Below are positions 9,167 through 17,648 of a stretch of DNA of 64,000 nt, in pieces. The stretch's first letter is position 1. Each line of letters starts with the position of its first letter. A program made the translations under genes and the position numbers. The stretch spans positions 36,414-100,413 of the forward strand of contig DATMGH010000172.1 of the NCBI GenBank assembly GCA_035555675.1, in the 5' to 3' direction. Source of the DNA: Solirubrobacter sp035555675. Its GTDB lineage: Bacteria; Actinomycetota; Thermoleophilia; Solirubrobacterales; Solirubrobacteraceae. The notes below the pieces were generated by a model, which was given only the letters and a program-made list of their open reading frames with translations, made no database searches and was not told where the DNA came from.

Positions 9167-9349
9167 GTGGCGGACGTGCTGGCGCGGGTGCACAGAGAGA
9201 TGCAGGAGCGGTTGCGGGAGATCGAGGCGGAGCTCGCCGGCGTCGAGCCGCTGATCGCCGAGAAGGCGCAGATCGAGCACGCGCTCAGCGCGCCGCCGTT
9301 CGCGGACTACGCGGACGGTGAGAGCGACAGCACGCCGACCTCCGGCTGA
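9167..9349 (+). CDS. Small coiled-coil protein
   Basis: A 60-residue acidic protein, MADVLARVHREMQERLRE at its N-terminus, predicted as one long amphipathic helix and then an unstructured tail. The start was chosen at GTG 9167 because GGAGG ends 8 bases before it; GTG 9152 would lack a ribosome-binding site. The 3' end overlaps the convergent GGDEF/HD-GYP gene by 43 bp. Function unknown; the size and helix suggest a protein-protein adaptor. Confidence 0.6.
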   Translation: MADVLARVHREMQERLREIEAELAGVEPLIAEKAQIEHALSAPPFADYADGESDSTPTSG

Positions 9350-11280
9350 GCCAGCGCGGCCGCGAACGCGGCCACGACGTCCGGGTCGAACTGCGTCCCG
9401 GCGCAGCGCTCGAGCTCGTCCAGCGCTTCGCGCGCGGCACGGCCCGGCCGGTACGCGCGGTCGCTGATCATCGCGTCGTAGGCGTCGCAGACCGCGACGA
9501 TGCGCGCGCCGAGCGGGATGTCGGTGCCGGCCAGGCCGTCCGGGTAGCCGGCGCCGTCGAACCGCTCGTGGCTGGAGCGCACGATCCGCGCGACCGCGGC
9601 CAACTCGGGCGCGGCGGCGATGATCCGCTCGCCGATGACGGTGTGCTGGCGCATCGCCCGCCACTCCTCGGGGGTCAGCGCGCGCGGGGCGTGGAGGATC
9701 GCGTCCGGGATCGCGACCTTGCCGATGTCGTGCAGCGCGGCCGCGCGGCACGCTTCCAGCCGCGCGTCCTCGGCCAGGCCGAGCTCGCGCGCGACGTGGT
9801 CGACCAGCACGGCGACGCCGTCGACGTGGTCGCGCAGCTCGCCGTCGTGCTCGGTGGCGACGCGCAGCAGCACCTGGTGGACGGTCTCGTCGGTGGAGCG
9901 GCGGCCGCCGCGCTTGTCGACGTACATGCGCTGATCGGCGAGTCGCAGCGCGTCGTACGGGTCCTCCGGGCTGACCACCGCGGCGCCGCGTGAGCTGCGG
10001 ATCGAGAACCGCTCGCCGGACGAGCTGAGCGCGGCGCTGGCGCGCTCGAGCAGCGCGTCGTGGTCGTCGGCGGCGGTCAGCAGGCAGAACTCGTCGCCGC
10101 CGACGCGGTAGGCGTGCCCGGCGGCGCCGACCGCGGCGGCGAAGTCGCGTCCCAGCCGGCGCAGCAGCGCGTCACCGGCGGGGTGGCCGAAGCTGTCGTT
10201 GTAGGCCTTGAAGCCGTCGAGGTCGAACAGCGCGACGAACGCCGGCCGCTCCGGCGTGGCGGTGCCCGCCAGCCGCGGCAGGTCGGCGAACAGCGCGCGC
10301 CGGTTGCCGAGCCCGGTCAGCTCGTCCGTGAGCGCCTCCCGCTCGCTGGCGCCGAGCGTGCGCAGGTTCTCCCGGAACGTGAGCGCGAAGCGCAGCACGG
10401 CGGCGGCGACCGCGGCGGTCGCGAGCCACATCGCCGCCCCGTTGAGCGTCCGGTAGTGGTCGAGCACCAGCAGCGCGAGGGCGACGAGCGTGAACGCCGC
10501 CGGCACGGCCAGCATCGTGCCGCGCAGCCGGCGCGCGTCGAGCCGCGTCGCCGGGCGCGAGGCGGCGAACGCGACCAGTACGAACGCCGCCGGCCAGCAC
10601 GCGTCCAGCAGCGTGAAGCCGCCGTACGTGCCCCGCGCCGCCTGGTAGAGGTAGACGCCGTCGGCGACCGCGTAGAGCGCGAACGCGCTGCCCAGCAGCC
10701 ACCACGTCGGCCCGCCCCGGCGGCCGGTGACGACCGCCACGGCCACGACGAACGCCACCAGCGCCAGGTCGGCGAGCGGGTACGCGAGATTGATCGCGAC
10801 GGTCGCGAACGAGCCGTCGGTGCGCGCCACGACGTTGAAGACGAGTGCGGCGCCGACCGCCGCGCACGCGAGCGCGCAGACGAGCCCGTCCAGCCACAGC
10901 GCGGAGCCGAGCCGCGGCGCACGGGCGCGCAGGAGCAGCACGAGGCCCGCGTACGCGGCCGGGTAGATCAGCAGGTAGCCGGCGTCCGAGGGCGACGGAT
11001 CGGGCGGCGACGCGTCGCCCAACAGCGCGATCGAGTAGTAGAGGTCGCCGGCCGTGTAGGCGGCGAGCCCGAGCGTCAGCAGCACCCACGCGGCGCGCTC
11101 CCGCCCGCGCTCGCGGACCGCGTGCAGGGCGCAGACCGCGATCGCCAGCAGTTGCGCCGCGTGGTAGCAGTTGTCCAGGGCACCGGGGAACGCGCCCAGG
11201 GCGCGCGCGACGACGCCGCCGAGCGCCACGACCGCGGCTGCGAGCAGCCATCGCTCGGGGTTCGATCTCCGGTGCGCCAT
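9307..11280 (-). CDS. Membrane GGDEF plus HD-GYP cyclic-di-GMP protein
   Basis: A 657-residue protein with about eight to nine transmembrane segments (residues 10-305), a GGDEF diguanylate cyclase domain (about 315-460: DELTGLGNRRALF, FDLDGFKAYND, RVGGDEF), and a C-terminal HD-GYP phosphodiesterase domain (about 475-640: AALHDIGKVAIP, SSHERFDGAGYPDGL, DAYDAMISDRAYR). Both active-site signatures are intact, so the enzyme could both make and break cyclic di-GMP. It probably senses something at the membrane through the N-terminal region. It is monocistronic, and its 3' end overlaps the small coiled-coil gene. Confidence 0.93.
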   Translation of the reverse strand: MAHRRSNPERWLLAAAVVALGGVVARALGAFPGALDNCYHAAQLLAIAVCALHAVRERGRERAAWVLLTLGLAAYTAGDLYYSIALLGDASPPDPSPSDAGYLLIYPAAYAGLVLLLRARAPRLGSALWLDGLVCALACAAVGAALVFNVVARTDGSFATVAINLAYPLADLALVAFVVAVAVVTGRRGGPTWWLLGSAFALYAVADGVYLYQAARGTYGGFTLLDACWPAAFVLVAFAASRPATRLDARRLRGTMLAVPAAFTLVALALLVLDHYRTLNGAAMWLATAAVAAAVLRFALTFRENLRTLGASEREALTDELTGLGNRRALFADLPRLAGTATPERPAFVALFDLDGFKAYNDSFGHPAGDALLRRLGRDFAAAVGAAGHAYRVGGDEFCLLTAADDHDALLERASAALSSSGERFSIRSSRGAAVVSPEDPYDALRLADQRMYVDKRGGRRSTDETVHQVLLRVATEHDGELRDHVDGVAVLVDHVARELGLAEDARLEACRAAALHDIGKVAIPDAILHAPRALTPEEWRAMRQHTVIGERIIAAAPELAAVARIVRSSHERFDGAGYPDGLAGTDIPLGARIVAVCDAYDAMISDRAYRPGRAAREALDELERCAGTQFDPDVVAAFAAALAQPEVGVLSLSPSA

Positions 11281-11316
11281 CCCCCTCTACATCGGCGTGG
11301 CGCGGAGGGTCTTGAT

Positions 11317-11946
11317 CTAGCCGCCCGTGTAGAAGGCGGTCGTGCGGGCGGCGGCCGCGCGCGCCTCGTCGGCGTTCGCGCCGGCGGCGATGCTCGCCTC
11401 GCCCCACGCCTCGCTCACGCGCGTGATGAAGTCGCGCCCCGCGTCGGACGCGCTCCACTGGGCGAACGCGGCCGGGTCGACGGGCTCGCCGCCGTTCGCC
11501 AGGTGCAGCGTCAGGCCGATCAGCGCCAGGTCCCAGCCCACGCCGACCGCGCCCGGGCCGTACTGCAGCGCGCGCTCGTCGTCGATGTGCGCGATGTGCT
11601 CGAGCGTGAAGCGCGTGCCGTCCGCCTCCGGGGTCAGCTGCAGCTCGATCCACGTCGTGTCGCCGCCGAACTCCCACGTGGCCGAGAACGCCCGCGGCGG
11701 CTCGCAGGTCTGGATCGTCCCGGACGCGTTGCCCTGGAGCTGGTAGCGGCCGCCGAGCTCGAGGTCGCCGCTGACCGGGAGGAACCAGCGCGGGATCCGC
11801 TCCGGGTTCGTGCACGCGTCCCACAGGTCCTCGAGCGTCGTGGGGTACACGCGCGCGACGGTGAGCGTGCGCGCCTCGCCGGCCGCGAGCGTGCGTCCGC
11901 CGACGCGGCGCTCGGCGGCATTGATCTGGTGGTCGACATCGATCAT
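11317..11946 (-). CDS. SRPBCC (AHSA1/START-like) family protein
   Basis: A 209-residue protein with the AHSA1 pattern: ARTLTVARVYPTTLEDLWDACTNPERIPRWFLP, GGRYQLQGNASGTI, and WIELQLTPEADGTRFTLEH. The fold is a helix-grip ligand pocket. It overlaps the upstream ArsR gene by ATGA (11943-11946) and has AAGGAGAC before its start. ArsR/SRPBCC pairs are common in actinobacteria; the ligand is normally unknown. The C-terminal extension of about 50 residues (GRDFITRVSEAWGEAS) is helical. Confidence 0.88.
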   Translation of the reverse strand: MIDVDHQINAAERRVGGRTLAAGEARTLTVARVYPTTLEDLWDACTNPERIPRWFLPVSGDLELGGRYQLQGNASGTIQTCEPPRAFSATWEFGGDTTWIELQLTPEADGTRFTLEHIAHIDDERALQYGPGAVGVGWDLALIGLTLHLANGGEPVDPAAFAQWSASDAGRDFITRVSEAWGEASIAAGANADEARAAAARTTAFYTGG

Positions 11947-12278
11947 CGGCCTTGTCTCCTTTGGCGTTTGCCTCGTGCGATCTCGGTGGCGAGCGCGTCG
12001 AGGTGAGGGGTCCAGAACGCGCGGAACGAGTCGAGCCAGACGTCGACCTCGCGCAGCGGCTCCGGGTTGACGGCGTACAGGCGGCGCGTGCCCTCGGGCC
12101 GGACGGTGGCGAAGCCCGCCTCGCGCAGCACGCGCAGGTGCTGGGACACGGCGGGCTGGGAGATCCCGAACTCCTCCCGGATCGTCTCCGCGATCGCGCC
12201 CGACGAGCGCTCACCGGAGGCGAGCAGCTCGAGGATGCGGCGGCGGACGGGGTCGCCGAGGACGTCGAGGGCGTGCAC
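11943..12278 (-). CDS. ArsR-family transcriptional repressor
   Basis: A 111-residue winged-helix protein: LGDPVRRRILELLASGERS, then the recognition helix region ISQPAVSQHLRVLREAGFA and the wing VRPEGTRRLYAVNPEPL. It lacks the cysteine pairs of metal-sensing ArsR members, so it is probably a non-metal sensor paired with the SRPBCC protein. Start is GTG 12278. The minus strand shows TATATT 8 bases before the GTG and no Shine-Dalgarno, consistent with a leaderless transcript. Confidence 0.9.
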   Translation of the reverse strand: MHALDVLGDPVRRRILELLASGERSSGAIAETIREEFGISQPAVSQHLRVLREAGFATVRPEGTRRLYAVNPEPLREVDVWLDSFRAFWTPHLDALATEIARGKRQRRQGR

Positions 12279-12282
12279 CGGG

Positions 12283-12313
12283 TTCGAATATATCAGTGTC
12301 CGCTTATATAAGC
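12283..12313 (-). promoter_or_regulatory. AT-rich promoter/operator region before the ArsR gene
   Basis: A strikingly AT-rich patch in a G+C-rich neighbourhood. It contains a perfect 12-bp palindrome, GCTTATATAAGC (12302-12313), and a -10-like TATATT on the minus strand (12287-12292). The palindrome overlaps the stop codon of the upstream AlbA_2 gene. I infer an autoregulatory operator for the ArsR repressor. Confidence 0.55.
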
Positions 12314-12780
12314 CGCGCCTTCTGTAGCTGTGGTGCGAGACGCCAGAGCCGGCGCCGGCGCCGCCGGAGCACGAAGCGGACGAGCTGGTCGCCGCGCATC
12401 GGCAGGTTGTCGCTGCCGACGCGGCGCAGCAGGCGGCCGTCCGTCGTCGTGACGATCCGGTCGGTGACGTGCGGGACGGTCACGACCGTGAGCGGGACGC
12501 GGCCGACGGTCAGCGGCTGCACCTCGACGTCGACCGCCGACTCCTGCGCGCGGCGCATCACCTCGTCGAGCGTCTGCTGGTCGAGCCGCCAGCCGGCGAG
12601 GCGCCGCTCGTCGGTCACGCCGATCACGATCTGGCCGCCGGCGGTCATCGCCATGGCGGGGATCACTTCCCGCAGGTGGTTCGGCGACGTCTTGAACTCG
12701 AGCCGCTCGTGCTCGATCGCGCCGAAGCGCGCCCAGAACTCGGGCTCGTCCAACTGCAGTGGGAGGCGTCCGGCGATCAT
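12304..12780 (-). CDS. AlbA_2 (Schlafen-type) domain protein
   Basis: A 158-residue protein matching the AlbA_2 domain: IEHERLEFKTSPNHLREVIPAMA, TAGGQIVIGVTDER, then DIEVQP-like strands and a C-terminal basic tail (VLRRRRRRLWRL). AlbA_2 domains are found in Schlafen-like proteins and some transcription factors and are thought to bind nucleic acid. The ATG 12780 start gives a compact single-domain protein; the frame stays open upstream without family sequence. It is divergent from the XRE-ImmA pair (85 bp between starts) and lies just upstream of the ArsR gene. Confidence 0.72.
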   Translation of the reverse strand: MIAGRLPLQLDEPEFWARFGAIEHERLEFKTSPNHLREVIPAMAMTAGGQIVIGVTDERRLAGWRLDQQTLDEVMRRAQESAVDVEVQPLTVGRVPLTVVTVPHVTDRIVTTTDGRLLRRVGSDNLPMRGDQLVRFVLRRRRRRLWRLAPQLQKARLI

Positions 12781-12865
12781 GGTGCTCAGGAACTTAGCGA
12801 CCTGCCCGGACGGCTCGACCGCCACCCCCGGCCGTCCGCACGGCGTGCGACGATCCACGCTGCCG

Positions 12866-13204
12866 ATGACCGCGCCCACGCTCGCCGACGCCCTGCGCGA
12901 CGCCCGTCGCCGGCACGGCCTGTCGCTGCGCGACGTCGAGCGCCGGACCGGCATCCGCAACGCGCACCTGTCGCAGCTGGAGACCGGGACGATCGTGAAG
13001 CCCGAGATGGCGCTGCTGTGGGAGCTCGCGGAGCTGTACGGGCTCGACTTCGGCGAGCTGCTCGGCCTCGCCGGCTACGGCGGGGGAGACGAGCGGCGCC
13101 AGCGGATGACGGTCGCGCTGCGCGTGCTCGGCGAGCTGTCGGTGGTCGAGCAGGACGAGGTCCTGCGCTACATCGGCGAGCTCAGGCGGCGCGGCGATGC
13201 GTGA
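12866..13204 (+). CDS. XRE-family helix-turn-helix regulator
   Basis: A 112-residue protein. Residues 5-65 are a canonical Cro/C1-type HTH (LADALRDARRRHGLSLRDVE; IRNAHLSQLETG; PEMALLWELAELYGLD). The remaining helical tail (VALRVLGELSVVEQDEVLRY) is probably for dimerisation. It overlaps the ImmA-like peptidase gene by 8 bp. XRE-ImmA/IrrE pairs typically work as a repressor and the protease that removes it (ImmR/ImmA; DdrO/IrrE), so this is likely the substrate of its neighbour. Confidence 0.88.
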   Translation: MTAPTLADALRDARRRHGLSLRDVERRTGIRNAHLSQLETGTIVKPEMALLWELAELYGLDFGELLGLAGYGGGDERRQRMTVALRVLGELSVVEQDEVLRYIGELRRRGDA

Positions 13205-13994
13205 GTTCACGCGCGCACGCGTGGCACGCGCCTGCGCGGACGTCCTGCGGCGGGCCGGCGTCGCCGGCGTGCTGCCGACGCCGCTGGAGGCCGTGCAGGA
13301 GGCCGCGGGCGTCCGCGCGCGGGTCGCGCTGCCGCCCACGGACGAGCGCCGCATCCTCGGCGCACTCTGGTTCGAGGAGCGGGCGCTGTTCGTCGACACG
13401 CGCCAGTCCGTCCCGCGCCGGCGCTTCACCGAGGCGCACGAGCTCGTCCACCTGCTCTGCCCGTGGCACGCCGCCGTGCTGCGCGTGGATACGGCCGCGG
13501 AGCTGTTCGGCGAGCTCGCGCTGGGCATCGAGGCCGAGGCGAACTTCGGCGCCGGCGAGCTGCTCTTCCAGGGCGCGGCGTTCCGCGACGAGGCCGAGGC
13601 GCACGAGCGGTCGCTGTCCACGGCGTTCGCGCTCGCCCCGCGGTACGGGGCGTCCCGGCACGCCGCGGCGCACCGGTACGTGGAGGATCACGCGGACGCC
13701 GTGGCGCTGGCGGTCGCCGGGCGCTGGCCGGCCCGCGACGGGCGCCTGCCGCTCTGGCGGGGCGTCGAGTCGGCCGCGTTCCGGAGCCGGTTCGGGCCGG
13801 TCGCCGGGCTGCTGGCGGACGCCGCCCTGGACGTCCGCGAAGGGCCGCTGGCCGAGGCGATCGACGCGGCGCGCCGCAGCGCCGAGCCGGTCGCCGCGGC
13901 GCTGGGCGGCTTCCGCGTCGAGGTCGTCAACAACCGGCACTGCCATCTCGTGTTCGTGAGCGCGCCAGCGCCGTGCGCGCGGCGCGCAGCATGA
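13197..13994 (+). CDS. ImmA/IrrE-type metallopeptidase
   Basis: A 265-residue zinc peptidase. The N-terminal helix bundle leads to LFVDTRQSVPRRRFTEAHELVHLLCPWH, carrying the HExxH zinc motif, and a downstream EAEANFGAGELLF segment supplies the third-ligand glutamate as in IrrE/ImmA. The C-terminal half is longer than in minimal ImmA proteins and ends in a beta-rich segment. It overlaps the XRE gene, fitting a protease-repressor switch. No integrase or excisionase is nearby, so this looks like a stand-alone stress or defence regulator rather than an ICE remnant. Confidence 0.85.
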   Translation: MREFTRARVARACADVLRRAGVAGVLPTPLEAVQEAAGVRARVALPPTDERRILGALWFEERALFVDTRQSVPRRRFTEAHELVHLLCPWHAAVLRVDTAAELFGELALGIEAEANFGAGELLFQGAAFRDEAEAHERSLSTAFALAPRYGASRHAAAHRYVEDHADAVALAVAGRWPARDGRLPLWRGVESAAFRSRFGPVAGLLADAALDVREGPLAEAIDAARRSAEPVAAALGGFRVEVVNNRHCHLVFVSAPAPCARRAA

Positions 13995-14056
13995 ACGCCG
14001 CGTGGCCGCCGCAGCGGTTACGGGTCGATCGACGCTTTGGCCCAGAGCACGGTCGA

Positions 14057-14101
14057 CGAGTGGTCACTTTCTGGCGCCATGCGCCGCAAAGTGACCGCTC
14101 G
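14057..14101. repeat. Dispersed hairpin repeat, copy A
   Basis: A 45-bp imperfect inverted repeat, arms CGAGTGGTCACTTT and AAAGTGACCGCTCG, inner stem GGCGC/GCGCC closing a CAT loop. It lies between the convergent ImmA and TetR genes and belongs to the same family as copies at 29301, 34521 and the four in the 62.2-62.9 kb array. It could act as a bidirectional terminator here. Confidence 0.8.
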
Positions 14102-14213
14102 TGGGGCTGAGCGCTGCGGTATCGCCGCGGCGCGCGGTCGCCGTTGCCGATCGGGCAGAAGACGCCCGCGGCGATCTCGTCCCACGACCGGCGAGTTCCA
14201 TCCAGACATTCAA

Positions 14214-14795
14214 TCACTGCATCTCTGTCGCCGGCGCGGCCACCGCGCTGAGCTGGTCCGCGGTCTCCCGCACCAGCCCCGCGAGCGAGCCCTCCGACGC
14301 CGCCGCCACCCAGCGTTCGAACGCCACCTTGAAGACCGCGATCCCGGTCTCGGCCGCGAGGCTCGCGACGGGGCCCGGCACCCCGCGCCGGCGCAACGCG
14401 CCCGCGAGCGCCGACGCGAGCGTCGCCAGCTTGATCAGCTCGCGCTCGCGCAGCTCCGCGTTGGCGTCGATGATCGCCTGGCGGCGCCGCGAGTGGTCGC
14501 GCCGGCCGGCGAAGAACGTGTCGCCGACCTGCGCCAGCGCGGCGACCACCGCCGCCAGGGGCGCCGCCGACGCGGGCGCGGACTCGACCGCGTCCACCAG
14601 CGCCGAGCGCAGCTCCTCGCTGCCCGAGAACAGCACCTCGCGCTTGTCGGCGAAGTGGCGGAAGAACGTGCGCTCGGTGAGCCCCGCCCGCTCGGCGATC
14701 TCCGCGACCGTCGTCTGCTCGAAGCCGCGCTCGCCGTAGAGCGCCATCGCCGCCTCGGCGAGGCGCCCGCGCGCGTTCGGCTCCCAGCGTCCCAT
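14214..14795 (-). CDS. TetR-family transcriptional repressor
   Basis: A 193-residue regulator with the TetR HTH in residues 10-55 (RLAEAAMALYGERGFEQTTV; IAERAGLTERTFFRHFADKR). The helical ligand-binding region follows. ATG 14795 was preferred over a GTG three codons upstream. It is divergent from an NAD(P)-dependent sugar-epimerase-like reductase across an 80-bp region with a perfect palindrome, so it almost certainly represses that gene and itself. The inducer is unknown. Confidence 0.92.
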   Translation of the reverse strand: MGRWEPNARGRLAEAAMALYGERGFEQTTVAEIAERAGLTERTFFRHFADKREVLFSGSEELRSALVDAVESAPASAAPLAAVVAALAQVGDTFFAGRRDHSRRRQAIIDANAELRERELIKLATLASALAGALRRRGVPGPVASLAAETGIAVFKVAFERWVAAASEGSLAGLVRETADQLSAVAAPATEMQ

Positions 14796-14840
14796 GCCCA
14801 CCAATGATGACAGCGACTGACATGCCGCGCGCTACCATTC

Positions 14841-14859
14841 GATGTCAGGCACTGACATC
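14841..14859. promoter_or_regulatory. TetR operator between the tetR and reductase genes
   Basis: GATGTCAG and CTGACATC form perfect 8-bp arms around GCA, 17 bp before the reductase ATG. A second, imperfect copy (TGACAG, then CTGACA) lies at 14808-14823, nearer the TetR start. Two sites in a divergent promoter are the normal TetR-family arrangement. Confidence 0.8.
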
Positions 14860-14875
14860 ACGCAAGGAGTCAGCA

Positions 14876-15763
14876 ATGCGCGTCTTCCTCACCGGCGCTT
14901 CCGGCCACATCGGGTCCGCCGTCATCCCCGAGCTCCAGGACCACGGCCACACGGTCGTCGGCCTCGCCCGCTCCGACGACGCGGCGGCCACGGTCGCCGC
15001 CGCCGGCGCCGACGTCCTGCGCGGCGACCTGACCGACCTCGACGGCCTCGCGCGCGCCGCGCAGCAGGCGGACGGCGTGATCCACCTCGCGTTCCGCCAC
15101 GACATCGCGTTCTCCGGCGACATGGCCGGCGCGGCGGCGTCCGACCTGGCCGCGATCGCCACGATCGGCGACGCGCTGGCGAACACCGGCAAGCACTTCG
15201 TCACCACCGGCGGCAGCATGATGCTGTGGATCGGCGGGACCACCGGCCGCCCGGGCACCGAGGACGACGTGTTCGACGGCGACGGCCGGATCGCGTCGGA
15301 GAACGCGACGGTCGCGCTCGCCGAGCGCGGCGTGCGCGCCTCGGTCATCCGCCTGGCGCCCAGCGTCCATAGCGCGCGCGACCGGCACGGCTTCGTCCCG
15401 ACCCTGATCGAGATCGCGCGCGAGAACGGCGTGTCCGGCTACGTCGGCGACGGCGCCAACCGCTGGCCGGCGATCCACACGCTCGACGCGGCCGTCCTCT
15501 ACCGCCGCGCGCTCGAGGACGCGCCGCCCGGCTCCCGGCTGCACGGCGTCGCCGAGACCGGCATCCCGTTTCGCACGATCGCCGAGGCGATCGGCCGCGT
15601 CGCCCACGTGCCGGCGGCACCCGCCGCCCCCGACCGCTTCCGCTTCCTGAGCGCGTTCGTGGCCGCCGACAACCCGACCGACAACACCATCACCCGGAGG
15701 CTGCTGGACTGGGAGCCGGCTCACCCGGGGCTGATCGAGGATCTGGACGCCGGGGTGTACTAG
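14876..15763 (+). CDS. NAD(P)-dependent epimerase/dehydratase-type reductase (extended SDR)
   Basis: A 295-residue extended or atypical short-chain dehydrogenase with an N-terminal nucleotide-binding motif (FLTGASGHIGSAVI), an acidic/basic switch region (VGLARSDD), and WPAIHTLDAAVLYRRALE near the C-terminus. The usual YxxxK is not evident, as in many atypical SDRs of the NmrA/DAPKC type. AAGGAG lies before the ATG. The TetR/SDR pairing suggests an inducible reductase against a small reactive or xenobiotic compound. The 3' end overlaps the convergent antiporter by 74 bp. Confidence 0.85.
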   Translation: MRVFLTGASGHIGSAVIPELQDHGHTVVGLARSDDAAATVAAAGADVLRGDLTDLDGLARAAQQADGVIHLAFRHDIAFSGDMAGAAASDLAAIATIGDALANTGKHFVTTGGSMMLWIGGTTGRPGTEDDVFDGDGRIASENATVALAERGVRASVIRLAPSVHSARDRHGFVPTLIEIARENGVSGYVGDGANRWPAIHTLDAAVLYRRALEDAPPGSRLHGVAETGIPFRTIAEAIGRVAHVPAAPAAPDRFRFLSAFVAADNPTDNTITRRLLDWEPAHPGLIEDLDAGVY

Positions 15764-17582
15764 GCCGCGCGTCGAAGACGTCGATCGCCAGCGCGCCGAC
15801 CACCGTCTGCAGCCACGCGCGCGCGTCGGGATCGGCGCGCTCGGCGCGGCGCCGCGCGTAGGTGGTGACGTCGTCGCGCGAGCCGGCGATCAGCAGCGGA
15901 CCGGTGACCGCGTAACGCCCGTCCTCGAGCGCGACCAGCGCGCCGGACGTGTCGCGGCGGACGCGCAGGAGCGCGACGACCGTCTGGTCGAGCACGCGCT
16001 CCGGCGCGCCCAGCTCGCCGACCACCGCCTGCTCGTCCGCCGGCCGGACGGTGAAGATCGGCGACGTCCCGCGCAGGCGCCGGCGCGGCCGCGGCGGCGC
16101 GCCGAGCGGGCCGCGCCGCCAACGCTCCTCGAGCGCGCTCACCTCGCGCGCGACCTCCTGGCGGACGAGCACGTGCAGGCGGTCGCCGGCGCGGATCCGC
16201 GTCGACCCGCGCGGCGCGAGCGCCGCCCCCTCGCGCACGATCACGCTCACGATCGCGTCCCGTGGCAGCCCGAGGTCGCGCACGGCGGCACCGACGACCG
16301 CGTGCTCGCCGCGCACCAGGAACTCGACCGTCTCCGCCCCGAGCCGCCGGATCACGCCGGCCTGCAACACGGGCTCCGGCTCCACGGCGTCGACCACGGG
16401 CGCCTCGTCCGCGCCCGGCGCGAACAGCCGCCGCGGCAGCCAGCGCGCGAGCACGTCCGAGCGGGCCGAGAACAGCGGCGACAGGATCGACAGCGCGAGC
16501 ACGTAGAGCGCGGCGAACGGCGCCACCCGCGCGTCGAGCCCGGCCGCCACGGCCAGCGACGCCAGGATCAGCTCGAACTCGCCGCGGCTGACCAGCATCA
16601 GCGCCGTGTTCGACGCCGCCTGGCGCCCGAACCCGTAGATCCGCGCCGCCACGACGCCGGCGATCACGTTGAAGACGAGCGTGACCACGACCGCGATCAC
16701 GACCGCCGGCGCGATCGCCTCCATGTCGCTGGGCGCGATCGTCAACCCGAACCAGAAGAAGAAGATCGCGGCGAACGTGTCCCGCAGCGGGATCAGCAGT
16801 CGCTCCACGCGCGGCCCGATCCCGGTGCCCGCGACGACCATGCCGGCCAGCAGCGCGCCGACCGCGTCCGACGCGCCGGAGACCTCGGCGAACCCGGCGA
16901 AGAACACGCCGAACCCGACGACCAGGATCACCGCCAGCTCCGAGTCGCCGGTCGCGAGCAGCGGCCGCACCAGCCCCGCGCCCCAGCGGGCCAGCGCGAA
17001 CAGCCCGAGCAGGAACGCGAACGCGACCCCGACCGACAGCGCGATGCCGGCGGCGTCCTGCTGGTCGCCCAGGATCGGCTGCAGCAGCGCGAGGTAGAAC
17101 GCCAGGAAGACGTCCTCGACGATGATGACCCCGAGGATCATCCCCGTCTCCGGGTTCTTGACCCGGCGCAGATCGAGGATCAGCTTCGTGACGATCGCCG
17201 TCGACGACGTGCCGATCATGCCCGCGATCACGAAGATCTCGCGCGTGCCCCAGCCGAACGTCCACCCGAGCACGAGCCCGGCGCCGAAGTTGAGCGCGAT
17301 GTACGCGCCGCCCGCCCACATGAGCTTGCGCCCGCCGCGCAGCAGGTCGTCGATCGAGAACTCGATGCCGAGGTGGAACAGCAGCAGGACGAGCCCGAGC
17401 ATCGCCAGCAGGTGGATCTCGTCCGGGTCCGACAGCACCACGACGCCCGGCGTCTGCGGGCCGAACACGATCCCGGCGACGATGAAGAACGGGATCGCCG
17501 GCAGCCCCAGCCGCCGGCCCCCGCGCGCGAACAGGCCGGCGAGCAGCAGGGCGGCGCCGACCACGAGCAGCTCGTTGTGCAC
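15690..17582 (-). CDS. CPA2-family cation:proton antiporter with TrkA-C-type regulatory domain
   Basis: A 630-residue membrane protein. Residues 5-375 are the Na+/H+ exchanger domain with about 12 hydrophobic segments (FHLGIEFSIDDLL; IGTSSTAIVTKLILDL; EVSGASDAVGALLAGM; VSRGEFELILAS). Residues 400-500 contain a TrkA-C-like domain (VVGAAVRDLGLPRDAIVSVI; RAGDRLHVLVR). A C-terminal region of about 110 residues ends in a Pro-rich tail. It probably moves K+ or Na+ against H+ and responds to a cytoplasmic ligand. Start is GTG. No partner gene is adjacent. Confidence 0.9.
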   Translation of the reverse strand: MHNELLVVGAALLLAGLFARGGRRLGLPAIPFFIVAGIVFGPQTPGVVVLSDPDEIHLLAMLGLVLLLFHLGIEFSIDDLLRGGRKLMWAGGAYIALNFGAGLVLGWTFGWGTREIFVIAGMIGTSSTAIVTKLILDLRRVKNPETGMILGVIIVEDVFLAFYLALLQPILGDQQDAAGIALSVGVAFAFLLGLFALARWGAGLVRPLLATGDSELAVILVVGFGVFFAGFAEVSGASDAVGALLAGMVVAGTGIGPRVERLLIPLRDTFAAIFFFWFGLTIAPSDMEAIAPAVVIAVVVTLVFNVIAGVVAARIYGFGRQAASNTALMLVSRGEFELILASLAVAAGLDARVAPFAALYVLALSILSPLFSARSDVLARWLPRRLFAPGADEAPVVDAVEPEPVLQAGVIRRLGAETVEFLVRGEHAVVGAAVRDLGLPRDAIVSVIVREGAALAPRGSTRIRAGDRLHVLVRQEVAREVSALEERWRRGPLGAPPRPRRRLRGTSPIFTVRPADEQAVVGELGAPERVLDQTVVALLRVRRDTSGALVALEDGRYAVTGPLLIAGSRDDVTTYARRRAERADPDARAWLQTVVGALAIDVFDARPSTPRRPDPRSAPGEPAPSPAASG

Positions 17583-17648
17583 GTCGTTCAGCCTGGAACG
17601 TCACCGCCCCGCCGTCGATGGACAGAAATCCCCAAATGCCGGGTGCAG

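Noticed and set aside
12866..13994. Prophage or ICE regulatory region
   Set aside because: An XRE-ImmA pair is present, but no integrase, excisionase, attachment site or structural gene lies nearby.
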